From assembly GCF_021290985.1 (NCBI RefSeq), contig NZ_JAJOYU010000032.1, forward strand, positions 1 to 50,938: a stretch of DNA of 50,938 nt. Reading direction: 5' to 3'. The first letter of the stretch is position 1, and every line of letters starts with the position of its first letter. This stretch comes from Rheinheimera soli (GTDB lineage: Bacteria; Pseudomonadota; Gammaproteobacteria; Enterobacterales; Alteromonadaceae). Below are positions 1 through 6,997 of this stretch, piece by piece. Position numbers and translations under genes: made by a program. Below the pieces are notes generated by a model. It saw only the letters and a list, made by a program, of their open reading frames with translations. It did not search any database and had not been told where the DNA came from.

Positions 1-53
1 GCGGAGGCACAAGCACTGAGTGAACATACTAAAATTAAACAGCTGATGAACAT
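1..53 (-). CDS. Start of a lipoprotein gene, probable immunity protein of the lipase toxin tip (partial)
   Basis: Only the first 17 codons are inside the window; the gene runs off the left edge. Reading leftward from the ATG at 53-51, the peptide begins MFISCLILVCSLSACAS, a short hydrophobic signal peptide ending in a lipobox (L-S-A-C), so the product should be a lipoprotein. It starts two bases after the stop codon of the lipase-type RHS tip (56-1249). The full RHS gene upstream has the same arrangement with its own lipoprotein. Lipoprotein immunity proteins are known partners of antibacterial lipase effectors, which act on membrane lipids from the periplasm. The immunity role is inferred from position and the lipobox; nothing can be said about the mature domain. 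Confidence 0.6.
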   Translation of the reverse strand, partial: MFISCLILVCSLSACAS

Positions 54-55
54 CT

Positions 56-1249
56 TTAGCATGATGTACCTGCCCGTTTACACATGGATCCCATCCCGTG
101 CGCTCCCGCATGCCCCAAGCCTATTTGTCGTCCAGGCACGCTGACCGGTGAAACGGAGTTCAGCACCCGAATACCATCATAACCACTGTAATAGTGGGTA
201 ATTTTAGGGGAATAGAGGCTACCTTTTATTGTGCTTGAATTAAGACCTGCGGCATTAAACAGTGTAGCCCTACCACCTGTGGTATAAGCAGCAGCCGCTG
301 CCAAACCTCCACCCAAAGAATGGCCCACAAAACGGAGATTACTGTATTGACTTGAGTATCTTTTTGCCAAATTTTTTGCCCCAGAATATTGTGCAGATTC
401 CATCCCTAAAGCCTGTAAAAAGTTTGTTTTCATGTCGGTTAAGAAACCACTAAAACTTGATGTATCTGTCCCTGCAAAACTGAGCACAGCGTCACCAGAA
501 TCGCTGACAAATAAACCTGCACGTAACCCGCTCGCATCGTCATTATGGATCTTGAGTAACTTATGACCTGCAACCTCCTGTCCCTCAACCGCACCATTGC
601 CATCGTTGTAGATCATTTCCGCCATTTTCATATCTCCCTGGACTTCACTGTCTACTTCCTCTGCAGAGGAAGATAAAGCCGCAGCAAACGCACCTGAGAA
701 TGCACCATTCGCAAACTTGCCACCAGTAATTTTTGAAACGGTACCCCCAACAATAGAACCAACTACAACTTTCGAGATAGTGTTAGACATTCCTCTAGCA
801 ATACCGCCAACAGCAGCACCTAAACCGGCAGACACAAAACCATGGCCAAATTTTCCTCCCTGAATAAGAGAGGCAACCCCACCTATAGCTGCACTTGCAA
901 ACACATTCCCTACACTACCTCCTCCGGGCATCAGGGCTGTAGACAAACCTGACGTCAAAGCAGACTTAAGGCTACCTGTCAGCGCATACGTAGATAATGT
1001 GTTATATACAACCAAACATGCTTGGCAATAAAATGCCAATACAGCAGTAACAACAGCGTTCAAAATAGGTATATCTGCAATAGCTTTAAATAACTTCTTA
1101 AACAAATACCCACTAGGATCGGTATAACTCAGCGGATTATTCAGCACATAGCTATAGCGGTTATAACTCTGAGTATTAGTCGGTGCCTGCACAATAGGAT
1201 CAGCCTGCATAAACCTGGCTAAAGTTGCATCGTAAATCCGGCCGTTCAT
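56..1249 (-). CDS. Displaced (orphan) RHS C-terminal tip with class-3 lipase toxin domain
   Basis: This 397-residue frame begins inside the RHS core motif ([18 protein letters not shown], then [11 protein letters not shown] at about residue 47) and lacks everything upstream of it, so it is a toxin tip rather than a complete RHS protein. Residues 50-190 are a hydrophobic, glycine-rich pre-toxin region sharing the phrases [13 protein letters not shown] and [12 protein letters not shown] with the full RHS protein at 8810-16297. Residues 220-397 look like a class-3 (alpha/beta hydrolase) lipase. The nucleophile elbow is GHSLGGG, a candidate acid lies in GYDGIRV and a candidate histidine in LGHAGAHG. 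The ATG has only a weak ribosome binding site (CAGG), so it may be silent until recombined onto the full gene. A lipoprotein gene starts two bases downstream. The lipase call is good; use as a switchable toxin is inference from the known biology of orphan RHS/CDI tips. Confidence 0.8.
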   Translation of the reverse strand: MNGRIYDATLARFMQADPIVQAPTNTQSYNRYSYVLNNPLSYTDPSGYLFKKLFKAIADIPILNAVVTAVLAFYCQACLVVYNTLSTYALTGSLKSALTSGLSTALMPGGGSVGNVFASAAIGGVASLIQGGKFGHGFVSAGLGAAVGGIARGMSNTISKVVVGSIVGGTVSKITGGKFANGAFSGAFAAALSSSAEEVDSEVQGDMKMAEMIYNDGNGAVEGQEVAGHKLLKIHNDDASGLRAGLFVSDSGDAVLSFAGTDTSSFSGFLTDMKTNFLQALGMESAQYSGAKNLAKRYSSQYSNLRFVGHSLGGGLAAAAAYTTGGRATLFNAAGLNSSTIKGSLYSPKITHYYSGYDGIRVLNSVSPVSVPGRQIGLGHAGAHGMGSMCKRAGTSC

Positions 1250-1254
1250 ATGAA
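1108..1254. repeat. RHS-core homology block, copy in the orphan tip
   Basis: These 147 bases align without gaps to 9844-9990 in the full-length RHS gene, with 9 mismatches by my count. The block encodes the end of the RHS core, from MNGRIYD to DPSG. Homology stops abruptly at 1254, just upstream of the tip's ATG, and decays at 1108 where the variable domain begins. Such a block is the expected crossover site for exchanging C-terminal tips by homologous recombination. Confidence 0.85.
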
Positions 1255-1434
1255 CCTGTTGTTACTATAACGTTAAATAGCCAGCAAAATCAAACGCTAA
1301 CCTGCAGCTATCAATAACATTAAAAATGCGACAATCCGGCGTTTTTTACCTGAACAGTTCTCTTTACACTTACTGTATCTTTTTTGTACATTAGCGGGAT
1401 AATTTACAAACATGCTTTCTTTGCCGATAACACG

Positions 1435-1458
1435 TATAATAAGCAGCAAAGGCAGGAG
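1435..1458 (+). promoter_or_regulatory. -10 element and ribosome binding site of the Panacea gene pair
   Basis: A perfect TATAAT lies at 1435-1440, and a GGCAGGAG Shine-Dalgarno stretch at 1451-1458 precedes the ATG at 1463. No convincing -35 hexamer is seen at the right spacing. The strong ribosome binding site is why 1463 is chosen over an in-frame ATG at 1412, which lies upstream of the -10 element. Transcription from this -10 would start only about 15 bases before the ATG. Confidence 0.45.
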
Positions 1459-1462
1459 ATAT

Positions 1463-2026
1463 ATGTACTCAGAAACTCGCGCAGCACAGATGGCAGCATT
1501 CATGCTTCAGTTACATGGTGGCCGTATGCCATACCTGAAGCTCATCAAGCTTATGTATTTGGCTGAAAGAAAGGCTATGGAATTATGGGGAGAATCCATC
1601 ACAGGAGACTCCTTTGTTGCTATGCGTCATGGCCCTGTTCTGTCACAAACATACGACCTTATCAAAGCGGGTAGCAGATATCCTGTGGAGAAAGGTTGGG
1701 AATATTACGTCAAAGATGAAGCCAATCATGAAGTGAGTCTGGCCCGAGCCGTTGATGAAGATGATTTCGCTGATTTGAGTCTGTCCGAAACCGACATTCT
1801 TGAAAGTATTTTCAGCGAATTTGGCGCAAAGGATCAGTGGCAACTGGTTGATTACACCCATGATGGAAATTGCCCTGAATGGCGTGATCCGGATGGAAGC
1901 TCTCTCCCTATCCGCCCTCAGGATATTTTCATGGCGCTCACCAACGATATGAAAAAGACGACAAAGCTAACGGACAGATACCGTGAGAATTTGCAACTGA
2001 AGGAACAGAAACGCAAAATCTTATGA
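1463..2026 (+). CDS. Panacea-domain (DUF4065, SocA/GepA-like) protein, probable antitoxin
   Basis: The 187-residue product carries the Panacea/DUF4065 signature in its first half: K-L-I-K-L-M-Y-L-A-E-R near residue 30, then ITGDSFVAMRHGPVLSQTYD around residues 47-65, the usual 'tg..f.a..hGPv....y' block. The C-terminal third is charged and lysine-rich. Proteins with this domain include the proteolytic adaptor SocA and many antitoxins that neutralise unrelated toxins. The next gene starts inside this one's stop codon (ATGA overlap at 2023-2026), the coupling typical of toxin-antitoxin pairs, with the Panacea gene first. It is transcribed opposite to the RHS and transposon genes around it, so it is its own unit. 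Domain call is strong; the antitoxin role is inferred from family and context. Confidence 0.8.
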   Translation: MYSETRAAQMAAFMLQLHGGRMPYLKLIKLMYLAERKAMELWGESITGDSFVAMRHGPVLSQTYDLIKAGSRYPVEKGWEYYVKDEANHEVSLARAVDEDDFADLSLSETDILESIFSEFGAKDQWQLVDYTHDGNCPEWRDPDGSSLPIRPQDIFMALTNDMKKTTKLTDRYRENLQLKEQKRKIL

Positions 2027-2427
2027 CAACTGCCTTCGCTCCCGTCCGCCGTGGGACAATTCTTATCCCATCAGGTCCTGTAAAGCATCTTCATTTCGTC
2101 TGCAGTGATGTTCACTTTTCCCCACATAAAAATGGCGACAAAGTGTTACTCGTGAACATATCAACAATTGATCCAGATCTTTATTTTGACACTACCTGCA
2201 TCCTCAAGCCCGGAGAGCATCCTTTCGTAAAACACGATAGTTTTATCTACTACCGATATGCCGAACTGTATTCACCCGATCGCATTACAGACGAAGTGAT
2301 TAAAGGAAACTTCGATGTTCACCAGCCGTGTACTGAAGAACTAATGCAAAGGATCCTGGACGGCTTTCAAGTCACCAGAGAAGTCAAACGTTACGTACAA
2401 AAGTTCTACGAAGCACACTGTAAGTAA
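2023..2427 (+). CDS. Unrecognised small protein coupled to the Panacea gene, candidate toxin
   Basis: The 134-residue product has no domain I can name securely. It opens with a basic stretch and a beta-rich segment (RRGTILIPSGPVKHLHFVCS) that recalls small PemK/MazF-like or phage-encoded folds. An HPF-K-H-D-SFIYYRYAE block follows around residues 67-83, and the C-terminal helix is charged (TREVKRYVQKFYEAH). There is no signal peptide or membrane segment, so it should be cytoplasmic. Its ATG overlaps the stop of the Panacea gene by four bases, so translation is coupled. Panacea proteins are usually paired with a toxin in exactly this way, which makes this the candidate toxin. Its target and chemistry are unknown. 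It ends 68 bases before the convergent recombinase gene. Confidence 0.6.
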   Translation: MTTAFAPVRRGTILIPSGPVKHLHFVCSDVHFSPHKNGDKVLLVNISTIDPDLYFDTTCILKPGEHPFVKHDSFIYYRYAELYSPDRITDEVIKGNFDVHQPCTEELMQRILDGFQVTREVKRYVQKFYEAHCK

Positions 2428-2494
2428 AGCGTACACTGCCTCAGTTCAGTAAAGAGGACGGCACCTATGCGCCGCCACTCTGAAATCTCTGATC

Positions 2495-3448
2495 CTATCT
2501 TATGCGTGCCGCCGGATGCGTTTTCTCATAAACCTCCCTGAGCTTAACGATAGTGACATGGGTGTAAATCTGAGTCGTTGAAATACTTGCATGCCCCAGC
2601 ATCTCCTGCACATGACGTACATCCGCACCATATTCCAGCATCAGAGTGGCTGTGGCATGTCGGTAAAGGTTACAAGCGCCTTGCTTCCTGATCCCTGCCA
2701 AACGCACATATTTACTGGCAAGCTCAGATAGCTTTCGTGGCCGAAACGCTTTGCCCTGATTATCCAGAAACAAGGTACGGCCAGAATGCAGGTTTGCCAG
2801 GAGAGGACGAACCTGCTCCAAATAATGCTCTACCCAAGTGCATGCCCGTTTCGCAATGGGAACAAACCGGTCCTTATGGCCTTTTCCACAATTGACCCGC
2901 AACAATCGTTCCGTCAAATCTATATCGTCCAGAGTCAGTCGGGCTAATTCGCTGCGCCGGATCCCTGTAGCATAATAAGTCTCAAAAATAGCTCGGTCCC
3001 GCTTTCCCCAGTCTCCATATATCAACGTCTGGCTGAGTATTGCCTCAATTTCTTTTTCATTGAATATAGCCTTAGGGAGTACCCGTCCAATCAAAGGCAA
3101 CTCAATACGATCCAAAACTGATGCAGCAATACAGCCTTTGATGTACATCGTATGCATAAAAACTTTCACGACCGTCAGCCGGTTTCGTTGCGTTCCCCGA
3201 CTTAATGGCCGACCATGATTTGGCTGGCGATAACTGTGCAAATAGTTCTGGTATTGGTCCATCACATCCAGCGTAATGTGCATTAAACGGCTTACGTCAA
3301 AAACACCCGCCCATAGCATGAATAACTTCAGTCGACTGCGTTTAGACGCTATGGTTTCCGGGCTTTCTCCTTTGCAAGCACACAGCTGTAAATAATAACT
3401 GATGCACTCGTCAATCTGGTCACCAACAGGTTTAATCAAGCTGGTCAT
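2495..3448 (-). CDS. Tyrosine recombinase / integrase of the IS21-like operon
   Basis: The 317-residue product is a two-domain XerC/D-like tyrosine recombinase: an N-terminal SAM-like core-binding domain (about residues 10-100) and a catalytic domain (about 125-310). Visible catalytic positions are Arg in TGIRRSELARL, Lys in GKGHKDRFVPI, Arg in NLYRH, the LGHAS histidine and the nucleophile Tyr in TQIYTH. The first histidine of the usual HxxR motif is replaced by asparagine (codon AAC at about 2669-2671). The start at 3448 is chosen because AGGAGGT lies five bases upstream; a longer in-frame reading from 3568 overlaps the upstream gene heavily. The gene overlaps the end of the primase-like gene by 17 bases and is last in a four-gene operon with istA and istB. 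A recombinase downstream of IstAB may resolve or integrate the element; that is inference. Confidence 0.85.
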   Translation of the reverse strand: MTSLIKPVGDQIDECISYYLQLCACKGESPETIASKRSRLKLFMLWAGVFDVSRLMHITLDVMDQYQNYLHSYRQPNHGRPLSRGTQRNRLTVVKVFMHTMYIKGCIAASVLDRIELPLIGRVLPKAIFNEKEIEAILSQTLIYGDWGKRDRAIFETYYATGIRRSELARLTLDDIDLTERLLRVNCGKGHKDRFVPIAKRACTWVEHYLEQVRPLLANLHSGRTLFLDNQGKAFRPRKLSELASKYVRLAGIRKQGACNLYRHATATLMLEYGADVRHVQEMLGHASISTTQIYTHVTIVKLREVYEKTHPAARIR

Positions 3449-3887
3449 ACATACCTCCTGAAGCAGAAACTGCTTCTCTTTGCCAGTCAATCCAGCGCGG
3501 CTTACCACTGGGTAATCTGGTTGCAACACGCTTTCCTTTGATGGCAAGCAGCATTCCATTGCCATCAAACACAGGGATCACAATGCAACCACGAAACAAC
3601 TCGCGGCCATTTGCTTTAAATACTCCAAGTCGCTGCAAGGCACCACGCATAGCACCGCCTTCACTGTCCCTTGCACTTGGTAACTGCACACCAAGAGTGC
3701 GGTCACAATACCCCCACTGCCGTTGCTTCACGTCTTCCAGACTCAAATGCAGCGGAACCGCCGCAGATAACTGCTGGTAATGTGCAACTAACTGCTGATG
3801 GTAATAACGAACCACCTGCATCAGGTACACATTGTCCGTACTGGCATAAGGCGAATTCATTTTTAGGTGTTGGGCAGAACTACGCAT
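3432..3887 (-). CDS. Primase-like (DnaG Toprim_N-type) small protein in the IS21-like operon
   Basis: The 151-residue product resembles the segment of bacterial DnaG just before the Toprim catalytic domain. The key stretch is LQRLGVFKANGRELFRG, then IVIPVFDGNGMLLAIKGKRV, then a KPRWIDWQRE end, matching the DnaG pattern 'drF..R..FPI.D..G.viGfGgR...KYLNSPE'. It lacks the zinc finger and the acidic Toprim residues, so it cannot be a working primase by itself. Its ATG (3887-3885) overlaps the istB stop as TAATG, with AGGAGG upstream, and its end overlaps the recombinase start, so all four genes are translationally coupled. It may bind DNA or recruit replication proteins during transposition; no function is established here. 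The assignment rests on pattern memory and needs a profile search. Confidence 0.55.
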   Translation of the reverse strand: MRSSAQHLKMNSPYASTDNVYLMQVVRYYHQQLVAHYQQLSAAVPLHLSLEDVKQRQWGYCDRTLGVQLPSARDSEGGAMRGALQRLGVFKANGRELFRGCIVIPVFDGNGMLLAIKGKRVATRLPSGKPRWIDWQREAVSASGGMYDQLD

Positions 3888-4636
3888 TATTCACCTCCTG
3901 CAGCTAAACGCTGACGACGACGCATCGAACCACCCGTTAATTCAATACGATGTGAGCGGTGCACGATGCGGTCCAAAATAGCATCGGCGATAGTAGGCTC
4001 CCCGATATAGTCATGCCATTTATCCATCGGTAACTGGCTTGTGATCAAAAGAGAACTGCGACCGCTGCGCTCTTCTATCAACTCCAGTAATTCATGTCGC
4101 CCTGCAGTGGACAATGGCGTCATCGCCCAATCATCCAACACAAGCAATTTAACCTTCGCCAATTGCCCTCGCAGTTTGGGTAGTGAACCATCCCGCCGGG
4201 CAACATCCAGCTCTTCCATTAATAACGAAAACCGCTTGTACAGTGTTGGGGATCCCTGTCGAATCGCCTGATTGGCAAACGCACACGCCAACCAGGTTTT
4301 TCCTACGCCAGTGGGACCAGTCAGCACTAAGAACTGATCCCGTTGCACCCATTCGGATGAGGCCAAAGAGGCAATATAGCTACGCTCCAGCCCGCGAGAC
4401 GCCTTGTAGTCCACATCTTCCATGCACGCCTGTACATATTTGAGTTTGGCCCGCTTAAACAAGCCCAGTTGCTTACGTTCGTCTCTGGATAACTGTTCGG
4501 CGTCAATTAACTGCGCCAACCGCTCTTCAAAGGAGCGACCAAGTGATTCAGGCGAGGCTAATTGTTTGTGCAGCGCGTCCGCCATACCAGGCAGATGCAA
4601 ACGACATAACGCTTCAACACTATGATGATTCAGCAT
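3887..4636 (-). CDS. istB: IS21-family helper ATPase IstB
   Basis: The 249-residue product is an AAA+ ATPase of the IstB/DnaC type. It has Walker A GPTGVGKTW around residue 107, Walker B KLLVLDDWA around residue 164, a sensor-like LLITSQLP and a basic C-terminus with RIVHRSHRIELTGGSMRRR. IstB remodels target DNA and activates the IstA transposase. The start at 4636 is chosen because it follows the istA stop by one base (TGAGATG) with a GGAGGG ribosome binding site; an in-frame start further upstream would overlap istA. The stop overlaps the start of the primase-like gene. It appears intact, with normal family length (about 250 residues). Confidence 0.95.
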   Translation of the reverse strand: MLNHHSVEALCRLHLPGMADALHKQLASPESLGRSFEERLAQLIDAEQLSRDERKQLGLFKRAKLKYVQACMEDVDYKASRGLERSYIASLASSEWVQRDQFLVLTGPTGVGKTWLACAFANQAIRQGSPTLYKRFSLLMEELDVARRDGSLPKLRGQLAKVKLLVLDDWAMTPLSTAGRHELLELIEERSGRSSLLITSQLPMDKWHDYIGEPTIADAILDRIVHRSHRIELTGGSMRRRQRLAAGGE

Positions 4637-4637
4637 C

Positions 4638-6173
4638 TCAGAGCCCTCCACGGAAATAGTCGGCACCACGCACATTGTGATGCAGTGGTAACTGGCTCTG
4701 CACCGGAACCGCAGGCTCCTGACGCTGATCCAGTTTGCACTGCAAAATAGAACGCACGCTCTTGACCGTTAGCGATTGAATATCACAGGCACAGCGGCAG
4801 GCAAGCTCAAAGCGTTCAGAGCCATATGCCCTTGCCAGACGTTGCAGCTCTTTACAGGCGTTCCCGGCCGGAGCTGAGTGCTCAGGTCGTCCGGCAAACT
4901 GCGCCTTCACCAACGCCAGTGCTGCAGAGCCAACCGTTTCCGCCCACTGCACAAAACGTGGTAAACACAGTTCAGCATACTCCTGGTGAGTAGCGTGACG
5001 GTGACTATCCTGTGTACTTTGCCCCCCTTCAACGCTGCTTCGGGCATGAGTGGCTACACGCACGCCTTTGTGGATCAGCTCTACCGTATCTGCCGTCACC
5101 CGCACTTCCACCTTTTCCCCCGTCAGCAGATAGGGAACGGAATACGCATGGCCAAACACAAGCACATGGTAATCGGTCGGTACTTTTCTGGCAGGTAGCC
5201 ACTCTGCCGGACAATACCGCTCCGCAGGTAGTGGCTGCAGTGCAGAGCGTTCAGTCTGTTCAAACCGGCTACGCCGACAACCGGGCATGCGCCTGAATGC
5301 TTTGCTATTCATCCGTTCCATCACTTCTTCAAGGGCCTGATTAATCTCAGCAAGGCTAAAGAAGGTACGTCCCCGAAAAACATGGGTGATATACCGCGAC
5401 ACCAGTTTCACGGCGTTTTCAACCAAGGATTTATCTTTAGGCCGCCGCACCCGGGCAGGTTCAACCACCAGGTTGTAGTGACTGGCCATTTCCTGATAAT
5501 CCCGGTTCAAATGCGGTGACGCTCCGGCGCGGATCACCGCCGCTTTCAGGTTATCCGGTACCACCACTTTGGTCACACCACCAAAGTATTCAAACATCGC
5601 CACATGCGCAGCCACAAAACAGGCGGTCTGCTGACTGTTGCTGGCGCGAATAAAGGTCAGCAATGAATACCCCGGTAGGCCAACGAAAATCTGTGCATAG
5701 CGCTGGCATTGGGCTTTCGTATCCGTCCAGGGAATGGTTTTACCTGCATAATCCACGTAGCAGGTATCCCCCGGATAATGAGTTTGCCGCATCGACCAGC
5801 CTCGCCGGGCTTTGAACAACCGGTAAATCTCACAAAACTGGGAAAATGAATAGGCCGTTTCCGGCTCTGCACGGCAGTAGTCTTCCCAAATGTGCAGCCG
5901 GGTTTGCATTGGATCTTCGAGCAATCTGTCCATGTACAGTAAGTCAGGCATTCGCTTGTTAAGCGCCAGTGCCCGCACTTTATTAAACCGCTGGTTAAGA
6001 GTGTCGTCGTCCATCTGTTTGAGTGCCGACCAACTGGTATTCTGCTGCTTCAGCAGCGTCCGGTAACGCCTTACCGTATTGGGCGCCAGACACAACAATC
6101 TGGCAATACGCCGGTTAGAGTATGCTGTGTTTAGCAATAACCTGAGTACTTCCCTCAGTGTGAATGCAGTCAT
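4638..6173 (-). CDS. istA: IS21-family transposase IstA
   Basis: The 511-residue product is an IstA-type DDE transposase. The N-terminus carries a helix-turn-helix (NRRIARLLCLAPNTVRRYR, about residues 20-40). An rve integrase core follows, with the first Asp in GDTCYVDYAGKTIPW (about residue 143), the second in VVPDNLKAAV (about 207) and the Glu in KSLVENAVK (about 252). The rest is the long C-terminal Mu-transposase-like beta barrel and tail. The ATG at 6173 has AAGGTG six bases upstream, and a GTG at 6200 is an alternative start. It is the first gene of a tightly coupled four-gene operon. I see no frameshift, so it may be functional. I could not find convincing terminal inverted repeats, so the element's exact ends are open. 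Confidence 0.93.
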   Translation of the reverse strand: MTAFTLREVLRLLLNTAYSNRRIARLLCLAPNTVRRYRTLLKQQNTSWSALKQMDDDTLNQRFNKVRALALNKRMPDLLYMDRLLEDPMQTRLHIWEDYCRAEPETAYSFSQFCEIYRLFKARRGWSMRQTHYPGDTCYVDYAGKTIPWTDTKAQCQRYAQIFVGLPGYSLLTFIRASNSQQTACFVAAHVAMFEYFGGVTKVVVPDNLKAAVIRAGASPHLNRDYQEMASHYNLVVEPARVRRPKDKSLVENAVKLVSRYITHVFRGRTFFSLAEINQALEEVMERMNSKAFRRMPGCRRSRFEQTERSALQPLPAERYCPAEWLPARKVPTDYHVLVFGHAYSVPYLLTGEKVEVRVTADTVELIHKGVRVATHARSSVEGGQSTQDSHRHATHQEYAELCLPRFVQWAETVGSAALALVKAQFAGRPEHSAPAGNACKELQRLARAYGSERFELACRCACDIQSLTVKSVRSILQCKLDQRQEPAVPVQSQLPLHHNVRGADYFRGGL

Positions 6174-6352
6174 GGGGTTCACCTTGTTTTTTGGCAACAC
6201 GACTCTGCATCAGGCAAATAAACCCAATGACCAGAACCGGTTGTAAAAGTAATCAATGGCGCAGCATCACAACGCGCTGCACCGGCTTGACAACAGCAAG
6301 GGGAGAAACAATACTTAGGCTCAAGTCAGGCCTTGTAAACTTTGACTCAAGT

Positions 6353-6387
6353 AATAAAACCTCGGAATGAACGTCCGGGGTTTTATT
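6353..6387 (-). terminator. Stem-loop terminator downstream of the small regulator gene
   Basis: The arms AATAAAACCTCGG (6353-6365) and CCGGGGTTTTATT (6375-6387) pair at 12 of 13 positions around a 9-base loop. On the minus strand the hairpin ends in a GGTTTTATT tract, so it can terminate the gene at 6447-6815 before istA. The A/T-rich flanks allow some activity in both directions. Confidence 0.6.
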
Positions 6388-6446
6388 GTTTCTGGCCCTG
6401 TCGATTTTTTTCGGTTACATACTCACCTCCTTCCTGTATGGCCAGG

Positions 6447-6815
6447 TTAGTTTGTGCCCGCCAGACGCTGTTCGGCGAGCCACAGGGCCACATCCCTTGT
6501 CAGCGCAAATTTGCCGCGCCGTTCTGCAATAGGAAACACCGCCACTGGCACTGTTTGTCGGCTGACCGCCTGACGAAACGCATCAGCGCTGCCATAACCC
6601 AGGGCTTTTACCAACACCATGCCTGACATCAAGGGGCCATAACGCTCCTGCAGTTCTTCATAAAGCAAAAGTGACAACACGGCTTGCGGACTCGGCTGTG
6701 CCGGTTTTGCTTCGCGCTCAGAAACGGCCACACTGGTCCCCTGCAATTCCCTGAGTTCCAGACTTAAAGCCCTGGCCAATGCCGCAACAAATTCTTTATC
6801 TACCATGTTTTTCAC
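6447..6815 (-). CDS. Small DNA-binding regulator-like protein (helix-turn-helix in C-terminal half)
   Basis: The 122-residue product has a charged N-terminal helix. Its C-terminal half is of the kind seen in small prophage or plasmid regulators such as PrtN/AlpA-like proteins: LMSGMVLVKALGYGSADAFRQA, then SRQTVPVAVFPIAERRGKFALTRDVALWLAEQR, a winged helix-turn-helix followed by an anchoring helix. It starts at GTG 6815 with AAGGGG upstream; an in-frame ATG at 6806 is an alternative. The gene is divergent from 6997-7938 and in the same direction as istA but separated from it by a terminator. It may regulate the element or the divergent gene. Only the domain type is inferred; the role is unknown. 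Confidence 0.6.
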   Translation of the reverse strand: MKNMVDKEFVAALARALSLELRELQGTSVAVSEREAKPAQPSPQAVLSLLLYEELQERYGPLMSGMVLVKALGYGSADAFRQAVSRQTVPVAVFPIAERRGKFALTRDVALWLAEQRLAGTN

Positions 6816-6967
6816 AAACCATGCCCCTTAATCACAGGATCACATAAACTTTGAATGTAGCTGGTAAACAGGAAAAATCAGCGGGATCGGGAAAAGATGA
6901 TTTCTGTGTTTTGATCCCGGAATAAACTGTGTTTGAAAATGACTAAGGTGCATATACAGGTGAATTT

Positions 6968-6997
6968 ATGGCCCTAAACCACTTTCGCATCTGTTGA
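6968..6997 (+). CDS. Nine-codon upstream reading frame coupled to the following gene
   Basis: ATG at 6968 with CAGG eight to eleven bases upstream opens a nine-codon frame (MALNHFRIC) whose TGA overlaps the ATG of the next gene (TGATG at 6995-6999). The downstream ATG has no ribosome binding site of its own and lies in a perfect 9-bp stem (6983-6991 with 6996-7004, loop TGTT). Ribosomes translating the short frame would melt the stem and restart at the main gene. This is read from sequence only and could be chance. Confidence 0.4.
   Translation: MALNHFRIC

Larger units (their letters stand above)
2495..6200 (-). mobile_element. IS21-like element with istA-istB-primase-like-recombinase operon (ends not defined)
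   Basis: Four genes overlap or abut in one direction: istA, istB, the primase-like gene and the tyrosine recombinase. The junctions are TGAGATG, TAATG and a 17-base overlap. Classic IS21 elements carry only the first two genes. The coordinates are the coding limits. The real ends lie outside, perhaps between 2428 and 2494 on the left and anywhere up to the accessory genes (8120) on the right. The element sits between an RHS immunity gene and an orphan RHS tip, a common landing zone for mobile DNA. Confidence 0.75.

Noticed and set aside
2428-6390. IS21 terminal inverted repeats
   Set aside because: I compared both flanks by eye and found no convincing pair; the element ends are left undefined.
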